Of a stretch of DNA of 57,229 bases, positions 24,424 through 32,516 are shown in pieces. The stretch is from Canibacter zhuwentaonis. GTDB taxonomy: Bacteria > Actinomycetota > Actinomycetes > Actinomycetales > Microbacteriaceae. The notes under the pieces are model-generated. The model did no database searches. It was given only the letters and a program-made list of their open reading frames with translations, and was not told the origin of the DNA. Position numbers and translations under genes: made by a program. Each line of letters starts with the position of its first letter. Positions within the stretch are counted from its first letter, which is position 1. Location of the stretch: the NCBI RefSeq assembly GCF_018531125.1, contig NZ_JAHDSY010000011.1. The stretch is one strand, 5' to 3'.

Positions 24424-27400
24424 TGTTACAGCGGGTGCGTTTCACTGTGAAACAGGTTGTTGCGGTGGTGGCCGGGGCGCTTGTTGCGGTTTTGCTGGTC
24501 ACGCTCGCTGTTATGCACGGCGGGTTTGACGCTAAACAGGTGGCGCACAGCCCCGGCGACGTGTGGGTGTGGCGTGAAAACGGCAGTGTCGGGCAGTATG
24601 CGCGTGTGAACACTAAAACGGGCGAGCTTGATGCCGTGCGCAGTGTTGCCGCGCCGAGCGCGGTTGTGCAGCTGCGCGGGCAGGCGATGGTTTTAACGAG
24701 TGGGAATACCCGTGCTTGGCAGGTGGATCCCGCTAATCCGCGAGATATTAAAGCCAATCAGAATGAGGCGGATGCCAATATTCCGCTGCCGGAAGACACC
24801 GTGGCTATGGCCGCTGCCGCGCAGTGGTTAGTTTTTATTACAAGCGGCGGGCAAGCCTATGTTGCTGACTTTAGGCAGGGCGATGATGTGCGTAAAAACA
24901 TTGAGAGCGCTCTGCTAGTTGCGCAAAACAGTGGGAATCCCGCTAATTTTGTGGCGGCCGCGGTTGCCGAGAGCGGCGAAGTTATGCTCTACGACAAGGC
25001 TAATAATGCGGTTGTGAGATACAACGCGGTTCATAAAAGCTACGCGAAAACGGTTCATTTGCCGCAGCGGGCGGCATCCGCAGCAGGTTATGAGGTTACT
25101 TTTGCCGGTAACTCCTGGGCTGTTTTAAGTGAAAACAAGAATATTTGGGTTCCGAATGCGACCGATCCGCTGGAGGTGCCCGGAGGCGCGGCGCGGCTTG
25201 CGCCAGCGAGCGCCGCAGCGGCAAATATAACCGTTGTGAGCAATTCTGGGCTGTATCAGGTTGCCGGTGGGCAGCTCTCAGAGCTTGCGCAGGTTAGCGG
25301 CGCCCCGGCAAAGCCGGAGATTGTTTCGGGCGTAGTATATGCCGCGTGGTCTGCGGGCAACAGTGTGCGGCTCTGGCGCAGTGACGAGCCAGATAGCACC
25401 CAAAATCTAACTGTGCAGCAGAGTGAAATTGAGCCTGCTAGGCTTGTTATTAGCAGCAACGGTGACACCGCTGTGCTGACAGACACCGCTGCGGGGCGGA
25501 TCTGGCAGCTGCCCGATGGCATAGCGCTGCCGCTGACGCAGTGGCAGCAGACGGATCAGCCTGATATGGACACCGGTGAAAACGTGTTAGAAGATTCGCC
25601 CGACTCAAAGCCTCCGGTTGCAACGGCGGACAGCTTTGGCGCGCGCGCTGACAGCACAGTTGAACTGCCCGTGCTGTTAAACGATTTTGACCCAAACCGG
25701 CAAGATGTGCTTACAATTGACACCGCCGACACTGCGGCGGTTACGTCCGAGTTTGGTGAGCTGAAAATAAGCAGTGACCGGCAGCGGTTGATTTTACAGA
25801 CTAAGCCCGGGGCAACCGGTACAGCCAGTTTTAGCTATCGCGTTACCGACGGTGTATTAAACTCTGAGCAGGTCGGTGTGACAGTTACGATCCAGCCTGA
25901 TAGCGTGCAGAATCCGCCGGTCTGGTGCGGAGTTAACAACTGCCGTGCAGAGTTTGTAAGCCCTTCTATTGCGCCGGGCGGGATTAGTGTTTACGACGTT
26001 TTGAACGGTTGGGTTGACCCCGAGGGGGATCCGATCACGCTTGCGGCTGTGCAGCAGGCACAGCCGCAAGATCCGCTAAAAACCGTTATAGCAGCTGACG
26101 GGCGGGTTGCTGTGCAACACACTGATGCGCAGCAACCGGGTAGTTTCGCGGCAGTTGTTGCGGTGAACGATTCGCGCGGCGCAGTTGGATCTCACGAGAT
26201 GACAGTCACAGCTCAGCCCGGAGCACCGTTGCGGTTTGCGGCGCAGGCTGTGAGCGCGACGGTTGGTGAGCGAGTGAAAATTGATCCGCTGAAATATGTT
26301 GTTGGCGGATCCGGCAGCTACCGGCTTGAGAGCGTCACCTCGGCCGCAACAGGGGTGCTGATTAGCAATGATTACGCGGCGGGCAGCAGCCTGGTTACGG
26401 CGCAAAGCGAGCTTGTGACACCGCTGAGCGTGAGTGTTATAGACACGGTTACGGGGCAGCAGATTGAGAGTGCGGTGTGGCTGTATGCTGCTGCACAAAA
26501 GAGCGCGCTGTCGCTGCAGCCGATGCGCGCCTACGTGCGTAAGAACTCTGATATTACAGTTGATCTGGCGGATGCGGTGTCGGGCAGCGCAAGCCGCGTG
26601 TTTGCGCTCACAAGCGCAGTTCCAGCAGCTGAACCGGGCGCGCAACTCTACACCGACACGATTGAGCATTCAAAACTTAGAATAGCTGGGACCGCGTCAA
26701 ACTTCGATAGCGTGCGCTACCGGAACGGCGACGAGGATCGCAACGGGCAGGGCGCGGCAAAAGCGATTGCCAGCATCGGCAAGATTACGGCCACGGTAAC
26801 AGACGGCACAAACACCGCAACCGGGGTTGTGAGCGTGTATGAGGTGCCAGAAAACACTGCGTCGCAGATTATTGCGAGACCCGACGAGGCAATTGTGCGC
26901 GCGGGAAATATTGTTGATATTAAAGTTCTAGAAAACGATGTTTCGCCGTGGGGTGAAAATCTTGTGCTTAACCCCGAGGTTGGCGCAACAACGGCGGAGG
27001 GTTCCGATCTCGCCTTTGTGTCCGGCGATACGCTCAGATATTTAGCGCCCAAAGAGCCGGGTGTTTACAATCTGGAATACACCGTGAGCGCGGCGAACCA
27101 TCCAGAAGTGGTTGAAACCGCTGTTGTTAAGGTTACGGTTTTAGAGGCCGCGGGTAACCGCGATCCGCTCCCGCAGAATACGACTGTGCGCCTGGCTGCG
27201 GGGTCGAATGTGACCGCGATGATCCCGGTTTCCGGGGTGGACCCGGACGGTGACAGGGTGCGGATCACGGATGTTACCGCCGAGCATGAGGGGATTACCG
27301 CCTTTGTGACTGCGCGCGGCATTAGGGTTGCCACGTCGAGCACTGTTGAACCGGGTGTTTATAACCTGGGATATACGGTGCGCGATGCTTTTGGGGGTAG

Positions 27401-30224
27401 CGGCACGGCGAATTTGCAGGTTTTTGTTGTTGCCGAGGCGGCAATAGCGCCGATTGTGTATAACGATTATGTGCGGGTAGCTGAGGGTGTGGAAAACGCG
27501 GTTGCGTTGTATCCGCTTGATAATGACAGCGATCCGAGCGGTGGCGTGTTGGAGCTTGTCAGTATTGAGCCGCAGCTGCCCGGAGGTGATTCGCACCCGG
27601 AATACAAAAAAATGCGGGCGCTGCTTGACACCTCAGAGCTTGAGGCTGGTAAGGTCACTGTTAAAACCCTGGCGCACGCGGCGACAACTGTTTACCGCTA
27701 TGAGGCGCGCTCTAGGTTCACCGGGAGCAGCAGTGAGGGGCTTTTGACGGTGCAAACAACGGGGCGTGTGCAGCCGCAGCCCGCAACCGTTTACGACACT
27801 GTTTTGAGCGTTAGCGAGCGCACCCAGCTGGAGCGTGCGGGAATTAATGTTGTTGCGGGTAAAGTGCGCTGGCTGAGCGGTAATACCGCGGGCTTAGAGC
27901 TGAGTCTTGTTGGTGATAACGCCGCTAAATACAGTGTTGAGGGGCACTTTATTAGGGGTAGTTATAATCCTGCTGGGGATCAGGTTGTGTTTAAGCTCGC
28001 GGGCAAAGACAGCGCGGGGCAGGATGTTGTGAGCTACGGGTTTATGTTCGTGCCGCCGCTTGATGACCTGAGGCTAACGCTGAGAAATAGTTTTGAAGGT
28101 TTATCGGCGGCTGAGAATGAAACCGTGACGCAGGCACTTGAGGATATTATTGAAACATCTCCGGGAGATACGCTGCAGTTTGTTGACAGAGTGTCGCGCA
28201 CTTTGCGCGCGGGATCACGCTGCGAAATTAAAAACGGGCAGGTTATGTATACCGCTGGTAGTGGCGCGCCGTGGCATGATGTTTGCGTTATTGAGGCGCG
28301 AGTTGCCGGGCAAACAACATACACTAAACTCGCAATAAAAATTAATGTTGTGCCCAAACAGCCCGTTCCTGAGCTGCGTGAAATGCACGTTACCGCGCAA
28401 CCGGGGAGTGTAAAAACAATAAACCTCACAGATATGGTGCGCTGGCTGGGAGGAAGTGTTGGAGACAGCTCCGCCCTGCAGTTTAGAGTTGGCGCTGACA
28501 CGCAGAGTGTGCGCACTAGCCTGCAGGGGCACATTCTACAGCTAGATATTGCGGCGGATGCGGTATCCGGCTCAAAAGTTGCGCTACCGGTGAGCGCGGG
28601 GCAGTTGCAAGCGCCCCTGGTTGTGAAAATAGGACAGGTTAGTGAGCTTGCCCCGCGCGGCGGAATCGTGCAAATGCGGTGCATAACTAACGCTGAGTGC
28701 GCCGCGCTTGCGATCGGTGTTCCCGGTGAGTTTGATCCTTTTGCTGGCAGCCGCGGAGCAGGGTTGAAACTGCAGCGCGTTGAGAGCGGCAACTGCGCGA
28801 CTGCGGGTAATTTTAGGCAGCTTGCTAACAGAATTATTTTTGAGCCTAAAGATAAAACCGCAGGTCTTAGGTGCAGCGCTGGTTTTATTGTGAGTGACGC
28901 GCAAAACCGGTTGGGCTCGGGCGCAATTGAGCTTGACTTAAAAGGGGTTCCGAAGCCCCCTGTAACCGTTGTGCAAACCGCTTACACCGCTAACAGCGCA
29001 GTTTTTAACGTTACGATTAACAACGAGCAGAGTTATCCGCCCGTGTCAGAGGTGAAACTGTATAGCGAAAGTGCCGGTCAAGTAACGTGTGCGCAGCGTA
29101 ACGCGCTGGTCTATGAGTGCCGGGTAACAGGTCTTGTAACCGGACAAGAGCACAGTTTTGCTGCGATCGCGGTAAACGAGGTTGGTGAGTCTGCCAGATC
29201 GGCCCAGGTTGTGGGGTGGGCGTTTGAACAGCCACAGACTCCCCAGGTGAAAATAACCCAAACTAGCGCAACCTCAGAGTTTGGTGATTTAGAGCTGCAG
29301 CTTCTCGGTGGTAGCGCTGATATTGTCGGCTACGACGTGAGCGTAGACAGGGGCAGAGCGCAGCGGCACGGCGGCGCAACAAACAAGATTTTACTGCAGC
29401 TGCGCGAGGGTGAGCACGAGGTTAGGCTACACCCCGTTAGTAAGTTTGCACCGCCTCCAGTGTTTGGGCAGCAGGAGAGTGAGCCTATTATTAAAATCGT
29501 GCGAGTTAGCACAGCGCCACATCTTGTGCAGGTGCAGCAGCTTGATAGAGACGAGTCTGAAAACACGGTACGGGTTAAAATAACAGCGCGCGGCGGCGTG
29601 GACGAGAGCACGTTTTACGGCGTTAGCACATCTGGCGTTTGCGTGCCCAGCGAGCCTTCTGCCGAGTTGACTGTGCCGGGAGATGCCGGATCCTCAATAA
29701 GCGTTGTGGGGTGCGTTAAAAACAAATGGGGCATCGCACAGAGTGATCCGCAACAGTTTATCGTCGGCAAAGTGCCGGCTCCAACCGGTCTGAGCTACCA
29801 AATATCACCTTTAACGGCGGACGACAACAGCGGGCGCAGGTTCAGTGCGCGGGTTATTGCTGAGCCGCAGCCAACAGGTGAGGGCAAGGTCAGCTATATT
29901 ATTAACGAGGTAGAGCACAGCAGTTTTAAGCTCGAGGCGGACACTCGTAAACCGCAAATTACCGCGATTAGAGAGCTTGCTGACAGAAAATCCGAGGCGG
30001 TTGCAGTTGCTGCCAGGGGTGAAAACGTGGGCGCAGCACCTGTTTCAATCGTAATTGACAGTGACGTGCAGCAGGTCGCCACTCCGGAGGAGCTGGCGGA
30101 TCATATTACCGAATTGAAAACTGGCGGTGCAACGGTTAGCTACGGCAAAAACGATGACGGATTCGTGACAATCAGCGTTGCGGGTTTCACAGAGCCTATT
30201 GTCACAAGTGTTAAAACAGGGTAA
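24423..30224 (+). CDS. Giant membrane-anchored extracellular protein with Ig-like/Fn3 repeats
   Basis: 1933 residues. An N-terminal signal-anchor helix (about 8-30) is followed by a beta-propeller-like region (about 40-380). From about 395 comes a series of roughly 100-residue beta-sandwich modules of the cadherin-like/VCBS Ig type, recognisable by LLNDFDP, GWVDPEGDP, VLENDVSP, GVDPDGD and PLDNDSDP. Fn3-like modules near the C-terminus begin PKPPVTVVQTAY. Cys occur in close pairs that suggest disulfides. Large Fn3/Ig proteins of this type sit with kinase-MoxR-DUF58-transglutaminase genes in Microbacteriaceae and relatives. No LPXTG motif or C-terminal anchor is present. It is probably a surface scaffold; function is not established. 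GTG at 24423 overlaps the kinase stop by one base. Confidence 0.85.
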   Translation: MLQRVRFTVKQVVAVVAGALVAVLLVTLAVMHGGFDAKQVAHSPGDVWVWRENGSVGQYARVNTKTGELDAVRSVAAPSAVVQLRGQAMVLTSGNTRAWQVDPANPRDIKANQNEADANIPLPEDTVAMAAAAQWLVFITSGGQAYVADFRQGDDVRKNIESALLVAQNSGNPANFVAAAVAESGEVMLYDKANNAVVRYNAVHKSYAKTVHLPQRAASAAGYEVTFAGNSWAVLSENKNIWVPNATDPLEVPGGAARLAPASAAAANITVVSNSGLYQVAGGQLSELAQVSGAPAKPEIVSGVVYAAWSAGNSVRLWRSDEPDSTQNLTVQQSEIEPARLVISSNGDTAVLTDTAAGRIWQLPDGIALPLTQWQQTDQPDMDTGENVLEDSPDSKPPVATADSFGARADSTVELPVLLNDFDPNRQDVLTIDTADTAAVTSEFGELKISSDRQRLILQTKPGATGTASFSYRVTDGVLNSEQVGVTVTIQPDSVQNPPVWCGVNNCRAEFVSPSIAPGGISVYDVLNGWVDPEGDPITLAAVQQAQPQDPLKTVIAADGRVAVQHTDAQQPGSFAAVVAVNDSRGAVGSHEMTVTAQPGAPLRFAAQAVSATVGERVKIDPLKYVVGGSGSYRLESVTSAATGVLISNDYAAGSSLVTAQSELVTPLSVSVIDTVTGQQIESAVWLYAAAQKSALSLQPMRAYVRKNSDITVDLADAVSGSASRVFALTSAVPAAEPGAQLYTDTIEHSKLRIAGTASNFDSVRYRNGDEDRNGQGAAKAIASIGKITATVTDGTNTATGVVSVYEVPENTASQIIARPDEAIVRAGNIVDIKVLENDVSPWGENLVLNPEVGATTAEGSDLAFVSGDTLRYLAPKEPGVYNLEYTVSAANHPEVVETAVVKVTVLEAAGNRDPLPQNTTVRLAAGSNVTAMIPVSGVDPDGDRVRITDVTAEHEGITAFVTARGIRVATSSTVEPGVYNLGYTVRDAFGGSGTANLQVFVVAEAAIAPIVYNDYVRVAEGVENAVALYPLDNDSDPSGGVLELVSIEPQLPGGDSHPEYKKMRALLDTSELEAGKVTVKTLAHAATTVYRYEARSRFTGSSSEGLLTVQTTGRVQPQPATVYDTVLSVSERTQLERAGINVVAGKVRWLSGNTAGLELSLVGDNAAKYSVEGHFIRGSYNPAGDQVVFKLAGKDSAGQDVVSYGFMFVPPLDDLRLTLRNSFEGLSAAENETVTQALEDIIETSPGDTLQFVDRVSRTLRAGSRCEIKNGQVMYTAGSGAPWHDVCVIEARVAGQTTYTKLAIKINVVPKQPVPELREMHVTAQPGSVKTINLTDMVRWLGGSVGDSSALQFRVGADTQSVRTSLQGHILQLDIAADAVSGSKVALPVSAGQLQAPLVVKIGQVSELAPRGGIVQMRCITNAECAALAIGVPGEFDPFAGSRGAGLKLQRVESGNCATAGNFRQLANRIIFEPKDKTAGLRCSAGFIVSDAQNRLGSGAIELDLKGVPKPPVTVVQTAYTANSAVFNVTINNEQSYPPVSEVKLYSESAGQVTCAQRNALVYECRVTGLVTGQEHSFAAIAVNEVGESARSAQVVGWAFEQPQTPQVKITQTSATSEFGDLELQLLGGSADIVGYDVSVDRGRAQRHGGATNKILLQLREGEHEVRLHPVSKFAPPPVFGQQESEPIIKIVRVSTAPHLVQVQQLDRDESENTVRVKITARGGVDESTFYGVSTSGVCVPSEPSAELTVPGDAGSSISVVGCVKNKWGIAQSDPQQFIVGKVPAPTGLSYQISPLTADDNSGRRFSARVIAEPQPTGEGKVSYIINEVEHSSFKLEADTRKPQITAIRELADRKSEAVAVAARGENVGAAPVSIVIDSDVQQVATPEELADHITELKTGGATVSYGKNDDGFVTISVAGFTEPIVTSVKTG

Positions 30225-30243
30225 TTCGGAGGGAAAATAACCT

Positions 30244-31233
30244 ATGCAAATAAACAGCATGGTTTCAGCGGATCAGGCAGCTGCTGCGAGCGGATACTTG
30301 ACAACCGCCGCTGACGCGGTTTCACAGATGTTGCTCGGCAAACGGTACACAGTAGAGCTTGCGCTTGCAACTCTTGTTGCGGGCGGGCACTTACTGCTTG
30401 AAGACACGCCTGGCACGGGTAAAACCCTTTTGGCTCGCGCAGTGGCGCAGGTAGTTGAGGCGGAGAGCTCGCGAATTCAGTTTACCCCCGATTTGTTGCC
30501 CGGTGATATTACAGGGTCGAGCGTTTACAACCAGGTGAAAAACTCTTTTGAGTTTCACCCCGGACCGATTTTTGCGAACATTGTTTTAGCTGACGAAATA
30601 AACAGGGCCAGCCCTAAAACACAGGCGGCACTGCTTGAAGCAATGCAAGAAAAACAGGTTACTGTCGATAATAAACAGTACCGGCTAAAAGCCCCGTTTA
30701 TGGTTGTGGCAACACAAAACCCGGTTGAACAGGCCGGCACATACGAACTTCCTGAGGCGCAGCTCGATAGGTTTATGGTGAAAACATCTATCGGATTTCC
30801 CGATGAAATTGCGCTCACCCAGATCCTCGCAGGTCACGGCGTGCCAGAAATAAAACAGCCGGTGCTATCGGCGAAACACCTTGCGGCAATTAGCGAATTG
30901 GCCTCAAACATTTACGTTAGTGCCCCGGTTATCGACTATGTGCAGCGGATAATTATTTCAACCAGAACGGTTGTTGAGCTTGCTTCCGGAGCTAGTGTGC
31001 GCGCCGGTATTGCGCTGCTGAGCTTAGCGCGCGCGTGGGCGCTGATCCGCGGCAGAAATTACGTTTTACCCGAAGACGTTTCAGAACTCGCACAGAGTGT
31101 TTTAGCGCACCGCCTAATTTTATCGGCGGATGCGGTTTATAATGGGATTTCAACCGCGCAGGTGGTGCAGGAGATTTTGCGAAATACGGCAGCACCAACC
31201 GAGACTTCAGTGCGGCAGGGCGGCAGACAGTAG
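30244..31233 (+). CDS. MoxR-family AAA+ ATPase
   Basis: 329 residues. Walker A DTPGTGKT (about 54-61), Walker B LADEINRA, sensor 1 ATQNPVEQ and the MoxR lid. MoxR proteins are chaperone-like ATPases that act with DUF58 and often von Willebrand domain partners to assemble or mature extracytoplasmic complexes. ATG at 30244 has GGAGGG 11 nt upstream. It is followed by the DUF58 gene after 5 bp. Confidence 0.94.
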   Translation: MQINSMVSADQAAAASGYLTTAADAVSQMLLGKRYTVELALATLVAGGHLLLEDTPGTGKTLLARAVAQVVEAESSRIQFTPDLLPGDITGSSVYNQVKNSFEFHPGPIFANIVLADEINRASPKTQAALLEAMQEKQVTVDNKQYRLKAPFMVVATQNPVEQAGTYELPEAQLDRFMVKTSIGFPDEIALTQILAGHGVPEIKQPVLSAKHLAAISELASNIYVSAPVIDYVQRIIISTRTVVELASGASVRAGIALLSLARAWALIRGRNYVLPEDVSELAQSVLAHRLILSADAVYNGISTAQVVQEILRNTAAPTETSVRQGGRQ

Positions 31234-31238
31234 CGATA

Positions 31239-32516
31239 ATGGCAGATTCGCAGTTTGCGCAGCAGCTTCCTGAGCGTGTCGCACCGGCGGATGGTGCGGC
31301 AGGGTCTCGCACGCTTAAATGGCGGGTGCTGCTCCGGTTTATTGTGGAAACCGTGACCGCTCTCGGGTGGACTATTATTATTTTGTTTGGAATCTGTTTT
31401 TTTGCGGTTGTGTTTGGTGGCTGGCAAGAGGCGTTTTTTATTATGCTCGCCTGCGCAACCGTTTTGATTATTGCGCTGCCCTTTCTGTTGGGTGGGCGCG
31501 ACTACACTCCTGAGCTATTTTTTGGGCGCTCTCGCACGGTTGCGGGAAGCAACCTAAGCGGCAACTTAAGGCTTCTAAACTCCGCAAAACGTGCGCAGCC
31601 AGCAACCGAGTTGGAGCTTACCGCCGGGAGTGCGATTCTGAAATACACCGCCCCTGCACTGGCAAGCTCGGCGGCAGCTCTGCTGCCCCTGGAGCTGCGC
31701 AGTTTGCCGCGCGGGGTGCTTAACGTGGGGCCTTTGAAGATTATGCGGAGCGATCCGCTCGGGTTGTTTAAGCGTGAAACCGTGTGGCACATTGGGCAGA
31801 CCATTTTTGTGCATCCGGAAACAGTGCCTTTGAATCTCGCGTCTGTTGGGTTTGTGCCAAACCTTGAGGGGGTTAACGGCAGCAAGCTCACGGATTCTGA
31901 TTTCGCGTTTCACGCAATTCGTGACTATCAGCCCGGGGATCAGCAGCGGCACTTAGACTGGCGATCGACCGCGCGCACGGGCAAATTAAAGGTTAAGCAG
32001 TTTACACAGACGCAGAGCGCAAAAACGCTTTTTGTGCTTGATATTACCGCAGGTTCGTACACGGATGCGGATGATTTCGAGCTCGCTTTAAGCGCCATTG
32101 CGTCAATTGCTGTGGCGAGCGCAAAAGAGATGCGCGGCGCTGTTTTTGCGGTGGTCGGCGGCGCAGCGCGCGGCGGATATCGGATTCTGCAGTACGACAC
32201 GGGCGAAACACTGCTTGATGAGCTGTGCGGGCTGTACCCGAGTGCGCAGCCCGCCAATTTGCGGTTGGTGGCTCAAAATATGGCGCAGGCGCTTAATAAA
32301 GATTTTACAACAACCGTTTATGTAACGGGCACTGCGGGGATGGGAAACGCCGTTTTATTGCGTGAGCTTGCGCCGCTGGCGGTTAATTCTGAAAATATGA
32401 GCGTGGTGCGCGCAGCGGCGCAGGAGGAGACAGCTGCACAGCGCTTGCGCGGCAGGGCTGTTATCACGATCGGCGAGCTGACAGATATGCTCACGTATTT
32501 TGGCGGGCCGGCATGA
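31239..32516 (+). CDS. DUF58 domain membrane protein
   Basis: 425 residues. Two adjacent helices near residues 35-85 (VTALGWTIIILFGICFF, FIMLACATVLIIALPFL) anchor it. The cytoplasmic part carries the DUF58 signature DYQPGDQQRHLDWRSTARTGKLKVKQF followed by a von Willebrand A-like FVLDIT. DUF58 proteins are partners of MoxR. The start is ATG at 31239, and its stop overlaps the next start by 4 bp (ATGA). Confidence 0.92.
   Translation: MADSQFAQQLPERVAPADGAAGSRTLKWRVLLRFIVETVTALGWTIIILFGICFFAVVFGGWQEAFFIMLACATVLIIALPFLLGGRDYTPELFFGRSRTVAGSNLSGNLRLLNSAKRAQPATELELTAGSAILKYTAPALASSAAALLPLELRSLPRGVLNVGPLKIMRSDPLGLFKRETVWHIGQTIFVHPETVPLNLASVGFVPNLEGVNGSKLTDSDFAFHAIRDYQPGDQQRHLDWRSTARTGKLKVKQFTQTQSAKTLFVLDITAGSYTDADDFELALSAIASIAVASAKEMRGAVFAVVGGAARGGYRILQYDTGETLLDELCGLYPSAQPANLRLVAQNMAQALNKDFTTTVYVTGTAGMGNAVLLRELAPLAVNSENMSVVRAAAQEETAAQRLRGRAVITIGELTDMLTYFGGPA

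Noticed and set aside
28034..28792. 252-codon frame antisense to the giant Ig-like protein
   Set aside because: Cys- and Ser-rich shadow composition, no start signal and no family likeness.
24423..30224. LPXTG-type sortase substrate
   Set aside because: No sorting motif or C-terminal helix; the protein has an N-terminal anchor instead.
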